Of a DNA stretch of 43,948 nt, positions 26,349 through 35,876 are shown piece by piece. The DNA is from Sedimentisphaerales bacterium (lineage in GTDB: Bacteria > Planctomycetota > Phycisphaerae > Sedimentisphaerales > Anaerobacaceae). The position numbers and the translations under genes are program-made. Under the pieces are notes generated by a model that searched no databases, was not told where the DNA came from, and worked only from the letters and a program-made list of their open reading frames with translations. Positions within the stretch are counted from its first letter, which is position 1. Each line of letters opens with the position of its first letter. The stretch covers positions 1 through 43,948 of the forward strand of contig JAFGRL010000076.1 of assembly GCA_016935195.1 (NCBI GenBank), given 5' to 3'.

Positions 26349-26492
26349 GCTAATGCAAATATAATCCGTGATTTCCCCTATAAACGTAGTGCATCCAATA
26401 CTAATTTGATAATATAGAGCCTATGGAGTGGATTTAATTGAGTTTCGATCATTAAATACGTAACGTTGTCAAAAAGCGGAGAGGTAAATCTA

Positions 26493-28340
26493 ATGTGCAA
26501 TAAAGGATTATTCGTAGTTTTCCTTATTTTGTCGTTGGTGTTGGTAAATATGTCATTGGCAGATGTTTTGTGGAGTGGTGCTGGCTCTGACAACCTCTGG
26601 AGTACGCCTCAGAACTGGGCTCCTAAAAATATTGTGCCAACCTCTAATGACGTTGTAGTGATAGAGTCATCAGAAAATAATCCTCTTATTAAAGAAGGCA
26701 TCAAGGCGTATGCTAAAGCAATAAAAATACGCACTACCAAAGCTGCTAAACCAGCAACATTGACTGTAACAGGTGGTAATCTAAATGTAACAAGTTATGT
26801 GCGTGTTGGCTTATGTCAAAAAGGCGAAGATGGGATACTGAATATAAGCGGCGGCAGGATAGATGCTAACTGGCTGGAGGTTAGCAGCGGAAAGGGCGTC
26901 GGGATGGTTAATATGGGTGGGCCCGGTGGGTATATTAATATTGCCATGCTGCGAATTCCCAGGCGGCCTGGTCAAAGCGGTTCTATAAATTTAGATGTCG
27001 GGGTTATTACTACAAAAGAACTGATGTTTGCAGCTCGTTCGGAGAGATATGTCAATATCTCTGGTGGCAAGCTTGTAATTACTGCCGAGAAAATTCGCAA
27101 CTTGGAACTGAAAGATGTTACACCGAGAGAATTGATTGCAGAGTTTGTTAGAAAAGGCCGAATTAGCGGGTGTAAAGGCGAATGCAAAATTGCTATTGAT
27201 GATACCACTGTTGCTGGCAAGACAATAGTGACAGCTGTTAAGCTTGAGGATGTTTCAAATCAAGTTTTTTCTAACAATACAGCTAATTCAGAAAAGAATG
27301 ACTGGACATATAAGAGCGGGACTCTGGTTGGGGCTTATTACTATCCATGGTATAACGACAGCAAGAATTGGGGAACCAACACGGTTCGTTGGCACTTGGC
27401 ACCGCTAAAGCAACAACCTGCACTCGGTTGGTATGACAGCTCTGAGCCTAATGTAATTGCCGCTCATATCGAACAGAGCATAAGAGGTAATGTCCACTTC
27501 TGGGTAATAGAATGGTGGGGTAAGGAACCTAAGGATGATGTTTTCAAAAAATGTATTCTCACTCATAAAGATGCTGGTAAACTTAGATATGCCATTCATT
27601 ATGTTATTGGTTTTGGGACACCTGATAATCCTGATTTTTCCAGGTTGTTTTCTGACTTTAAGTATTTTGCTGACAACTATTTTAATAATCCAAACTATCT
27701 TAAAATTGATGGACGTTCTGTTGTTGTATTCTACCAGTCAGATTCCTTTACTGGCGAAAAGGGTTATACTGCCCTCACTGAGTTACGAAAGGCTTTTCCT
27801 AATGTATACATTGTTGGTAATAATGTAGGGTGGAGTGATTATAAGCGATTTGAGAGGTGGGATGCTATCACCTCTTATGATGCTCCGTATGGAATTGCTC
27901 AGGTTCTCGGTTCAACGCGTGCCAGCATTGAAAAGCTGAAAAGTAGTTACCATGCTGGCAGATCAGCGGCCGAAAAGGCTAAAATTGGATTTATCCCATG
28001 TGCAATGCCAGGTTTCACTAAACTCCGCATGGGTGGTGTTGATTTTTATGCTGCACCTCATTATCTTGAGGACGATCCTAAATCGGTTGAAGGCGACTGG
28101 TTTAGGGTAATGCTTCGTGAGGCGGTCGTGCCTACGGTTGACCCGTCAACTTCTAATATGCTGATGGTTACATCTTTTAATGAATGGTATGAGGATTCGG
28201 CCATCGAGCCCACTGCTGGGACCAACAGCAGAACAAACAAGGATGATTCGGAGTGGGAAGATTTTTATACTCAGGGCACTTACTATACCGATTATGGTGA
28301 CCTATATCTTAATATCCTTCGACAGGAGACTACCAGGTGA
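26493..28340 (+). CDS. Secreted GH99/WbsX-like glycosidase with N-terminal beta-repeat domain
   Basis: The start at 26493 (615 residues) has a GGAGAGG SD and gives a clean Sec signal (about 1-24). Residues 25-190 are a beta-rich repeat region typical of planctomycete extracellular proteins, opening W-S-G-A-G-S-D-N-L-W-S and repeating L-N-I-S-G-G-R/L-V-I-T. The C-terminal part from about 275 is a GH99/WbsX-type barrel: G-A-Y-Y-Y-P-W-Y, then W-V-I-E-W-W-G, and S-F-N-E-W-Y-E-D-S-A-I-E-P. In GH99 the E-W and N-E-W-x-E blocks carry the catalytic acids of endo-mannosidases. Substrate is unknown. Its codon use appears more T-rich than its neighbours, which may indicate a separate origin. Confidence 0.85.
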   Translation: MCNKGLFVVFLILSLVLVNMSLADVLWSGAGSDNLWSTPQNWAPKNIVPTSNDVVVIESSENNPLIKEGIKAYAKAIKIRTTKAAKPATLTVTGGNLNVTSYVRVGLCQKGEDGILNISGGRIDANWLEVSSGKGVGMVNMGGPGGYINIAMLRIPRRPGQSGSINLDVGVITTKELMFAARSERYVNISGGKLVITAEKIRNLELKDVTPRELIAEFVRKGRISGCKGECKIAIDDTTVAGKTIVTAVKLEDVSNQVFSNNTANSEKNDWTYKSGTLVGAYYYPWYNDSKNWGTNTVRWHLAPLKQQPALGWYDSSEPNVIAAHIEQSIRGNVHFWVIEWWGKEPKDDVFKKCILTHKDAGKLRYAIHYVIGFGTPDNPDFSRLFSDFKYFADNYFNNPNYLKIDGRSVVVFYQSDSFTGEKGYTALTELRKAFPNVYIVGNNVGWSDYKRFERWDAITSYDAPYGIAQVLGSTRASIEKLKSSYHAGRSAAEKAKIGFIPCAMPGFTKLRMGGVDFYAAPHYLEDDPKSVEGDWFRVMLREAVVPTVDPSTSNMLMVTSFNEWYEDSAIEPTAGTNSRTNKDDSEWEDFYTQGTYYTDYGDLYLNILRQETTR

Positions 28341-28590
28341 CATTTTTTTATTGAAACGTATTTATGCAAAGAACTGTGGCAAGGTGTGCAGTTAAGCCGG
28401 TTGAAAGGAATCTTCAATATAGGGTACACGCTATTGGTATGTAACAGACGATTTGTATTGTTTGTGGTCTTCTTGCCGATGTAATAGAAAAGGGCATTAA
28501 ACATGTTGGTAAGGAGACCGAGAATAGACAAGAAGTATATAGTTGATTTGGCAAAATTTAATAACCATATATTTTTGGAGGAAGTCAAAA

Positions 28591-30237
28591 ATGAAAGTAA
28601 CAAAGTCAATCCCATCAATCTCTTATCTGGCATTAGTCATTCTGTTGCTCTTTGCAGCAACCTCTGATGCCAAAAAACCGTCATCGAACACCTTTACCTT
28701 CCCCTCGACAGGTGTCGGTGTTAAGGGTGAGGCAGTCCTGCTGGCGATAGATGACCATCTGCTGCCTTTCAGAAGAGACCTGTGTTACTATATGTCAACA
28801 CCTTCGGTTCGAAAGGAGCCGATTATTACACCTGACCGCAGTGACCCGAATAGGCTGCATCAGATATCTGTTAACTTCTACGGCACAGTATTGTATGACC
28901 AGGGCAAATTTCGGATGTGGCATTCGTCCGGCTTTTTTAAAACTCCGTGGAAGAGAGGTCAGCCCCTTCCAGAAATTAAATCTGGCCCGATGCACTATGC
29001 AGAAAGTAATGACGGCATCCACTGGACCAAGCCAAACCTCGGGCAAGTATCTATTAATGGCTCTACGAAGAACAATGCCCTTGCTTTTCCGGACCCTCAG
29101 TGCCTTTGTCCCTGCATGATAAAGGACGAAGAAGACCCCGACCCCAAACGGCGATATAAGATGACCTATAGTACCTGGGCTTTGGTCCGAGGCTATAAAA
29201 ATTTACCCGTCACAAGAACCGCTACCAGCCCCGACGGTATCCGCTGGAAGCCTGGGCCAGAGATGCCCATTGATAGCTTTATGGAGCAAAGCTCGTTCTA
29301 CAAATTTAATAATTACTTTTTTGTAAATGCTCAGACGTACGAACGCAGCGATGGCGGAGCTTTCGAAGCGCGGCAGGGATACGTGAGGATATCTGCCGAT
29401 TTTGATAACTGGGTGCAGGGACCTGCTGAATCTTTTATGCTCCCCGAGCCGGAAGACCCTCAAAAGCGAGGTATTGCCGGCAGTTATGACCAGGTTCACC
29501 TCGGTGTTGGTGCGGCCAGCTTTGGCAATGTGATGGTTGGCCTTTATGGCCTGTGGCACAATCGGCCCGGCCCGGAAGGCTCAACAGGCTGGTTTTCGGG
29601 CCACGGAGGAACCTGGTGTGATTTGTCTTTAGTGGTCAGCAACGACGGCATACACTTTCGTGAGCCTGTAAAAGGCTATGTCTTTATCTCACAAAAAGAT
29701 TCTCCGGTTACACCTGTCAAAGGCAAGAATTATCCGACGAATTTATGTCAGGGCAACGGCATCGTCAATGTCGACGATAAAACGTTCATTTATCACGGCC
29801 GGTGGCGCAATGCCCCGGAGCCGGATTATTATTCTGAAATTGCAGTTGCGACTTTGCCGCGAGATAGGTTCGGTGCAATCGGCCTTATACCGCCTCTATC
29901 TCGCCATTCTGAAACACCGGAAGGTGCGTCCGAAGGCTGGGTCTGGTCGGCTCCTATAAAGTTGCCTGCAAGTGGCTGTGATATATTTCTTAACGCAGAC
30001 TGTGCAAATTTTATGAACGTTGAGATTTCAGATGAGCGCTTTAATCTTATCCCTGAATTTTCCGGTGCAAACAGCGGAAAAGTTGGAACTAAGGCAGGCT
30101 TTGATTGTCCTGTAACCTGGTCAAAGGGAACTCTCAGCAGCCTGGGCGCAAAGACCATAAGGCTGCGTGTTAATCTAAAAAAGGATAAAAATTCAGATCC
30201 GAGACTTTACGCAATTTATCTCAAGGCGACTAAATAA
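28591..30237 (+). CDS. Secreted beta-propeller glycoside hydrolase-like protein, copy A
   Basis: The start at 28591 (548 residues) follows GGAGGAAG and yields a Sec signal (about 1-27). The protein shows the repeated sheet pattern of five-bladed GH43/GH32-type propellers, with a S-N-D-G-I-H-W-T-K-P-N-L motif, V-V-S-N-D-G-I-H-F-R-E-P and G-L-Y-G-L-W-H-N. Such D-G-x-H/T-W motifs mark propeller enzymes acting on oligosaccharides. I cannot name a GH family or confirm a catalytic triad. It follows a 250-bp gap after the GH99-like gene and is a paralogue of 31529-33223. Confidence 0.8.
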   Translation: MKVTKSIPSISYLALVILLLFAATSDAKKPSSNTFTFPSTGVGVKGEAVLLAIDDHLLPFRRDLCYYMSTPSVRKEPIITPDRSDPNRLHQISVNFYGTVLYDQGKFRMWHSSGFFKTPWKRGQPLPEIKSGPMHYAESNDGIHWTKPNLGQVSINGSTKNNALAFPDPQCLCPCMIKDEEDPDPKRRYKMTYSTWALVRGYKNLPVTRTATSPDGIRWKPGPEMPIDSFMEQSSFYKFNNYFFVNAQTYERSDGGAFEARQGYVRISADFDNWVQGPAESFMLPEPEDPQKRGIAGSYDQVHLGVGAASFGNVMVGLYGLWHNRPGPEGSTGWFSGHGGTWCDLSLVVSNDGIHFREPVKGYVFISQKDSPVTPVKGKNYPTNLCQGNGIVNVDDKTFIYHGRWRNAPEPDYYSEIAVATLPRDRFGAIGLIPPLSRHSETPEGASEGWVWSAPIKLPASGCDIFLNADCANFMNVEISDERFNLIPEFSGANSGKVGTKAGFDCPVTWSKGTLSSLGAKTIRLRVNLKKDKNSDPRLYAIYLKATK

Positions 30238-30278
30238 AATCTTTACTACCCATTGGTACATTTACAGGAGCTGCAGTT

Positions 30279-31496
30279 ATGAAAATTACAGATGTAAAAA
30301 CCGTTTTGCTTTCGGGACCACATTCCAATGACCCGTATGTTCAAAATAAACTCAGAACCCTCAGAAGCGCTGCGTTTATAGAAATACATACCGATACCGA
30401 CCTTGTTGGCCTCGGTGAAACCTATGGCGGCTACTTTTTCCCGGAGGCAGTGCCGGAGGTAGTAGAGTTCTTCAAACCTATTTTGATTGGCCGGGATGTG
30501 TCGAATATCTCCCAGCTTTGGAACGATATGTACCACTGCGGTAATTTCTGGTGTAGAGTGGGTCTTGGCGTTATTGTTCTCTCGGGCATCGAGGCGGCAC
30601 TGTGGGACCTAAAGGGCAAGATGCTCGGAGTTCCCGTTTATGAGCTGTTAGGCGGCCGCAAGCATGATAAATTGCTTTGTTATGCCAGCGGCGGTGGCAG
30701 TAATTACCCCAAGTCCGAACTGGCCGCTAAGATTGATTATTACTTATCTTTTGGTTTCAAGGCCTTCAAACTTGGAGTAGGCAGTTGGACTGAAAGCGAA
30801 GGTTTTTATGTGCCCCGTTTTCCTTCTGAAGCTGCTGATTTTGAAGGTGATAAAATGGAGTTTGTCCGCGGGCATGTAGGCAAGGATGTATTTGTAATGA
30901 TGGATGGCCACATGGGCAATCACCCTACGTTTACTTGGAATTTCTCAATAGCAGAGGCGGTAATGAAAGCGGTGGAACCGTACGATTTGTTTTTCTTCGA
31001 GGAGCCGCTTCATTACACTGATTTGCAGGGCTATTCGCAGCTTTGCAAAAGGACTTCTGTCCCCATCGCAGGCGGTGAGTGTCTGACGGGTAGTTGTGAA
31101 TGGCAGGTTTTCGCCGATTACGACGCTTTCGATATCGGTCAGCCTGACGGCTCATTTGTCGGTGGGCTGGGTGTGTTTATGAAAGTGGCTTCAATGCTCG
31201 AAAATAGGAACCGGAAGATTGCCACACACAACGCCGGCTCCGGCGGCTCGCTGATGGAGAATATCCATTGCACCTTTGCCAGTCCAAATGCTGCTATTCT
31301 TGAGGCTTGTGCCGCCTATGGCCCTTTGCATACCGAAATTGCAGGTGATTCATTCGTTATGGAAGATGGTATGGTACTGCCTCCTGAAAAACCTGGACTG
31401 GGCATTGTATTGACGGAGAAAATCAAAAACAAATATCCGTTTGTCCCGGGAAGCGGTGAGTTTAATGATGTCCCCGGAAAGATTTTGACCACTTAG
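30279..31496 (+). CDS. Enolase-superfamily acid-sugar dehydratase candidate, copy B
   Basis: The protein has 405 residues and aligns without gaps to copy A (25131-26348); most positions are identical. The three metal ligands and the catalytic Asp and His are conserved. Differences cluster around the barrel end: A-T-H-S-W-G-A-G in copy A becomes A-T-H-N-A-G-S-G, F-E-V-A-P-A-Y-G becomes L-E-A-C-A-A-Y-G, and Y-A-T-G-G-T becomes Y-A-S-G-G-G. These sites are expected to line the active site, so the two probably act on different but related acid sugars. A good SD (AGGAG) lies 8 nt upstream. It is 41 nt after propeller A. Confidence 0.9.
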   Translation: MKITDVKTVLLSGPHSNDPYVQNKLRTLRSAAFIEIHTDTDLVGLGETYGGYFFPEAVPEVVEFFKPILIGRDVSNISQLWNDMYHCGNFWCRVGLGVIVLSGIEAALWDLKGKMLGVPVYELLGGRKHDKLLCYASGGGSNYPKSELAAKIDYYLSFGFKAFKLGVGSWTESEGFYVPRFPSEAADFEGDKMEFVRGHVGKDVFVMMDGHMGNHPTFTWNFSIAEAVMKAVEPYDLFFFEEPLHYTDLQGYSQLCKRTSVPIAGGECLTGSCEWQVFADYDAFDIGQPDGSFVGGLGVFMKVASMLENRNRKIATHNAGSGGSLMENIHCTFASPNAAILEACAAYGPLHTEIAGDSFVMEDGMVLPPEKPGLGIVLTEKIKNKYPFVPGSGEFNDVPGKILTT

Positions 31497-31528
31497 AGAA
31501 AAGATTTTGTAGTAAAAGGAGAATAGTT

Positions 31529-33223
31529 ATGAAAACCAGGGAAGAATTTAAAATTAGATTACATGTCGGCAAACAGTTCTTTAACCACTTGATTGTGATT
31601 GCGCTGTTGATGTTTCTTTTGGCGTTTCAGGCTTCTGCCGCCTCATCAGCCCGACCCGACAGGTTATCTAAGGCAGATTTAATTACTGTCGAAACCGCCC
31701 CGTCGGTGCCGGTAAGAGAAGCTGCGTTCTTTGCTTTTGACGACTATTCCATACCATGGAAAGACAATCTGAAATTGACGCTGGTCGAGGCTGAGAAATA
31801 TCCCGGCAATCCTGTCATCAGCTGTGGGCCGGAAGGTACGCACGATTCCCGCCATGTCATTATCTATGGCAGTGTGATAAAGGTTGGTGATAAGTTCCGT
31901 ATGTGGTATCTGGCTACGTGGAAAACATCGGAGGCAGTCATGTCTGATAGGGACAGATGGCGGCCGATGTGTTACGCCCAAAGCGATGACGGCATTCACT
32001 GGACCAAACCGAATCTTGGTCTTGTCGAATTCAATGGAAATAAAAATAATAACATCTGCCTGATTGAGCCGGAAAGCTCTTTGATGTCGAGGGTAAATGA
32101 CTTTCTGTCCGTTATGTATGACCCCGATGACCCTGATCCAGCCAGGCGGTATAAGGTTGCCTATATTGCGCATATCCCACGTGATAAGTTCAAAGGCGGT
32201 GTTCGCAATGTTGACCTGAGGGACAAATTGATTTGCTCTATGATTTGTGCCACCAGTGCCGATGGTCTCACCTGGCATATCGTTGGTGACAGACCCTCTG
32301 TTAATGAGAAGTTTGAAGTCTCTGGTTTATACAAATTTGGAGATTTTTACTACGCCAGCGGCCAGCAAATATCACCATGGTCCTGGTTGCCGGACGGTGA
32401 GCGGGCCGGAAGGGTTATGACAATATATCGTTCGCCGGATTTGCTAAATTGGTCAAAGGCCAAAGTATTCGGTTTTGCCAGGCCTGGGCAGTTGACCAAA
32501 CCACCAATAGAAGGCCAGCAGACCCACATGGGTGCGGGCATGTGGGATCGCGGGAATGTAATTGTAGGTTTATATGGTATGTGGGAGAACGGCCCTGGGC
32601 CTTCGGAAAAACCGGGCGGGTCAACATATCTGGGCAACCTTGGACTTATTGTAAGTAACAATGGAATGCATTTCCGCGAACCTGTACCTGACTTTAAGGT
32701 AATTCCCCGTGACAGCGAAACCGAATGGGACTCAATTATGATTCTGCAGGGCCATGCATTTGCAAATGTTGGTGACAAAACATACATCTGGTATGGCCAT
32801 TCAGATTGGGATTGCACTATGAAGGGACTTTCTTCCGAAATAGGCCTTGCGTTTCTTCGCCGTGATGGTTTTGGATATTTTTCTCGCAAAGAGACATCCA
32901 AAGATGCTGCTATAGCAGGACATTTTGTTACCTGTCAGGCCAAATCCGAGACTGGCAAAGCTAACCTGAGAATAAATGCCGATGGCCTTTCACCTCAGGC
33001 ACCATTAAAGATAGAGCTGCTTGATTCTTTGGACCGTCCGATACCGCGGTACTCCGGTGCCAATGCCGCCAAAGTGACCACCTCAGGCATCAGCCAGGAA
33101 GTCATCTGGCCGGGCACGAAAAGTGGTGTAATCTCATTGAAAGAGCCATTTGTCGTCAAGGTTGAATTTCCGCTGACTGGTAACGTGCGTGTATTCGCAC
33201 TCTACATAAATGGTCAAAGCTAA
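31529..33223 (+). CDS. Secreted beta-propeller glycoside hydrolase-like protein, copy B
   Basis: The protein has 564 residues. A long basic N terminus precedes a Sec signal (hydrophobic core about 20-38, possible cleavage after S-A-A). Motifs shared with copy A are S-D-D-G-I-H-W-T-K-P-N-L, D-P-D-D-P-D-P-A-R-R-Y-K, G-L-Y-G-M-W-E-N and V-S-N-N-G-M-H-F-R-E-P. The copies are diverged, much more than the two enolase-type proteins. It lies 32 nt after enolase copy B with a strong SD (AAGGAG), so the two are probably translated from one message. Precise substrate unknown. Confidence 0.8.
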   Translation: MKTREEFKIRLHVGKQFFNHLIVIALLMFLLAFQASAASSARPDRLSKADLITVETAPSVPVREAAFFAFDDYSIPWKDNLKLTLVEAEKYPGNPVISCGPEGTHDSRHVIIYGSVIKVGDKFRMWYLATWKTSEAVMSDRDRWRPMCYAQSDDGIHWTKPNLGLVEFNGNKNNNICLIEPESSLMSRVNDFLSVMYDPDDPDPARRYKVAYIAHIPRDKFKGGVRNVDLRDKLICSMICATSADGLTWHIVGDRPSVNEKFEVSGLYKFGDFYYASGQQISPWSWLPDGERAGRVMTIYRSPDLLNWSKAKVFGFARPGQLTKPPIEGQQTHMGAGMWDRGNVIVGLYGMWENGPGPSEKPGGSTYLGNLGLIVSNNGMHFREPVPDFKVIPRDSETEWDSIMILQGHAFANVGDKTYIWYGHSDWDCTMKGLSSEIGLAFLRRDGFGYFSRKETSKDAAIAGHFVTCQAKSETGKANLRINADGLSPQAPLKIELLDSLDRPIPRYSGANAAKVTTSGISQEVIWPGTKSGVISLKEPFVVKVEFPLTGNVRVFALYINGQS

Positions 33224-33250
33224 AACCGATGATTTTAATGGAGAAAAGCT

Positions 33251-34264
33251 ATGAAGAACGTGCTGGTTGACATGAAAATCCACGACCAGGGTTTGGGGAA
33301 GCTGCAAGCAATTTCTGGAGTCAATGTAACGCTGGTTCCCGAGCCTGCCGAGATAAAACGGCCATTACCTGCCGAGCTAATAGAGGATAAGCATATCCTC
33401 TTCTGTTCTACTCCTGCGGAAAATTTTTCTGACATGAAATCCATAGAATTCATACAGATTGCATCAGCGGGTTATTCTCAGCTCTTCGGTCTTTCTCTTG
33501 TGGAGAAGAAGGTCAGGGCCTGTAATGCTCGTGGCGTATTTGATGTCCCCATTGCTGAGTGGAATGTATCTATGATGGTTAATCTTGCCAGAAACTTAAG
33601 GCAGATGATTCGCAATCAGCAGACCGGAACCTGGGACCGCTCAGCTGTATTTCAGCGTGAGATACGCGGCTCGGTCGTGGGTCTTTGGGGTTATGGCTCA
33701 ATAGCAAGAGAAACTGCTCGTCTGGCCAAGCAAATGGGAATGAAGGTTCACGTGATGGATATTGCCGGAGTAAATCCCTTTAAAAACATTTATTCTGTGC
33801 CCGGCACAGGTGACAGTGAAGGCAAACTTCCTGATAAGGTCTTTTCAGTTGACCAAAAGAAAGAATTCTTATCGGGATTAGATTATCTTATTTTGGCAAT
33901 GCCCCTTACAAAAAACACCGAGGGTATTGTTGGCGAAGAAGATTTGAAGGCTTTACCTCGGCACGCATTTTTGTTAAATCCTGCTCGCGGCCCTCTCATT
34001 AAAGAGCAGTCGCTCTTAAAAGCTTTAAGAGAAGGATGGATTACAGGTGCCGCTTTGGATACGCACTACCATTATCCGATGCCGGCCGACCATCCTTTGT
34101 GGCGTTTTCCCAATGTCATTATGACGCCGCACATTTCAGGTTCGAGCCTTAGCCCGCACTTCACAGAACGCATATGGGATATCTTCTGCCAGAACGTTCA
34201 ACGTTATATTTTGGGCAAACCTTTACTTAACGAACTATCTCCGCGGCAATTGGATGGCCAGTAA
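33251..34264 (+). CDS. D-isomer-specific 2-hydroxyacid dehydrogenase-like protein
   Basis: The protein has 337 residues. The NAD-binding domain has G-L-W-G-Y-G-S-I (about 144-151). The catalytic Arg246 (L-N-P-A-R-G-P) and His294 (M-T-P-H-I-S) are present. The usual L-D-V-F-x-x-E-P loop reads L-D-T-H-Y-H-Y-P, so the general Glu of the Arg-Glu-His triad is Tyr275. The enzyme may use a modified mechanism or substrate. It is the last gene of the sugar locus, 27 nt after propeller B, and could oxidise or reduce a 2-keto acid made by the dehydratases. Confidence 0.88.
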   Translation: MKNVLVDMKIHDQGLGKLQAISGVNVTLVPEPAEIKRPLPAELIEDKHILFCSTPAENFSDMKSIEFIQIASAGYSQLFGLSLVEKKVRACNARGVFDVPIAEWNVSMMVNLARNLRQMIRNQQTGTWDRSAVFQREIRGSVVGLWGYGSIARETARLAKQMGMKVHVMDIAGVNPFKNIYSVPGTGDSEGKLPDKVFSVDQKKEFLSGLDYLILAMPLTKNTEGIVGEEDLKALPRHAFLLNPARGPLIKEQSLLKALREGWITGAALDTHYHYPMPADHPLWRFPNVIMTPHISGSSLSPHFTERIWDIFCQNVQRYILGKPLLNELSPRQLDGQ

Positions 34265-34382
34265 AATCAGACTGAGGTTTCTACCGAATTGACGAACTAT
34301 GGCCAAATTCAGCCTTTTTCCCACTAACAGGATTGACAAAATGTGTAGGAAGTCGTTATATTACAAAGACTTAAAAATTTAA

Positions 34383-34456
<74 letters not shown>

Positions 34457-34554
34457 TTTTTGTAAGTGACTGTTTTCAAGAAAGTTACAAGCTTGATAAA
34501 TTCAACTATCCTGCAAAAAACTCTGATTTTAGGCCCCCGGTGTCAGTATTGGTG

Positions 34555-35754
34555 TCAGTCGTTCTTTGTTTTAGACAAAACCTCTTTGAGCAATTCATTG
34601 GCAGATGCCAAGTCCTCTGGTCGCACAGACAAGTAGTATTTCCGTGTCGTCTCAATGCTGGTATGACCAGCAAGCTGCTGTACAACCTGAATAGGTAACT
34701 TCTTTGCCCAATTGGTGATTGCAGAGCGACGAAGGTCGTGTATGGTGCATTCTTCAATGCCCGCTTTGCGACGAAGGATACGAAAGTGACGGTCCAGGTT
34801 GTTGATAACCTCTGAACGCGAACTCCATTTGCCAATCTTCTGACGTGTCTTAATATGCTGAAATCGCTGGGGAGAAATGAATATGTATGGGTAACCTTCT
34901 TTGGCCTCCAGTTGCAAAGAAGCTAACAGTTTTGATGTCTCATCTGACATAGGTACGATGCGCTTTCTGTGATTCTTAGGTTCCCAGGCAATTGTGTTTG
35001 AGGTTTTCTTCTTCGGTAAAACCTTTATCGCCTGGCCATCGAAATCAACATCCTTCCAGGTCAAGTGCAAGATCTCATTTCGCCTAAGACCACTGCCATA
35101 CCCAATTGACAACAAGGCTCGCCACCAGGTGTTCTTTGCTTCTTCCATGAGCAAATAATATTCTTCTGTTTCCGCATACCTTATTTCGCCTTCTGTTACC
35201 TTGCGTTCCTTAATTTTGGCGAAAGGATTTTGACCCTCTGGTAGATAACCACGGGGTTCAATTGCCAAACTGAAAATACGTCGCAGGGTCCGAATGTCTT
35301 TATTTACTGTGGCTACACTTGGTACTGTGGATAATCTGTGTGCAATGAATGCTTCTGCATGTCGAGGCTTTATTTTGGTTAGTTGAGTTGAACCACCTAT
35401 AAAGTTTTCAAAGAACCTGAGGGCCCGGTTTTGATCTTGGACAGAGCCATCTGCCAGCTGTCCTTTCATTACCCGCGAATGCTCCAGAAGAAATGCGTGC
35501 AGTGTGATATTTTCCGGCTTGTCAGCCTTTCCACAGCACACCTGTTTCTGAATTTTCGCTGCATAATTTTCAGCCTCTTTGCGGGTATCAAAAACCTTAC
35601 CATACCTCATTTTCTGGTCGGAACTATACCAACGAGTAATCCATCGATGCCGCCGTCTTTTAAACCACTCCGATTTCGGAAGTGGCTTGCGATTTTTGTC
35701 TTTTGGTACAGGTTCCAACCACTTAGGATAAACACCTACTTTTTCTATTGCCAT
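34555..35754 (-). CDS. Tyrosine recombinase / phage-type integrase
   Basis: The protein has 399 residues. It has an N-terminal AP2/Arm-type DNA-binding part with G-K-V-F-D-T-R-K-E-A-E, a SAM-like core-binding domain (about 82-165) and the catalytic domain with Arg224 (G-S-G-L-R-R), H339-D-L-R342, H364 (L-A-G-H-T-S) and Tyr373/374. All catalytic residues are present, so it should be active. AAGGAGG precedes the ATG by 7 nt. Its 3' end faces tRNA-Arg, a standard arrangement for tRNA-targeting islands. Confidence 0.95.
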   Translation of the reverse strand: MAIEKVGVYPKWLEPVPKDKNRKPLPKSEWFKRRRHRWITRWYSSDQKMRYGKVFDTRKEAENYAAKIQKQVCCGKADKPENITLHAFLLEHSRVMKGQLADGSVQDQNRALRFFENFIGGSTQLTKIKPRHAEAFIAHRLSTVPSVATVNKDIRTLRRIFSLAIEPRGYLPEGQNPFAKIKERKVTEGEIRYAETEEYYLLMEEAKNTWWRALLSIGYGSGLRRNEILHLTWKDVDFDGQAIKVLPKKKTSNTIAWEPKNHRKRIVPMSDETSKLLASLQLEAKEGYPYIFISPQRFQHIKTRQKIGKWSSRSEVINNLDRHFRILRRKAGIEECTIHDLRRSAITNWAKKLPIQVVQQLAGHTSIETTRKYYLSVRPEDLASANELLKEVLSKTKND

Positions 35755-35876
35755 TGATAGCCTCCTTTCCTTTTGGGATCAGCGGCTACCACTGACGACT
35801 GACTAGGTACAATTCTACCTACCCAGTTTGAAAAGCGCAACTCTATTTTTTTAAATTTATTTAGCATTGTTAAGCT

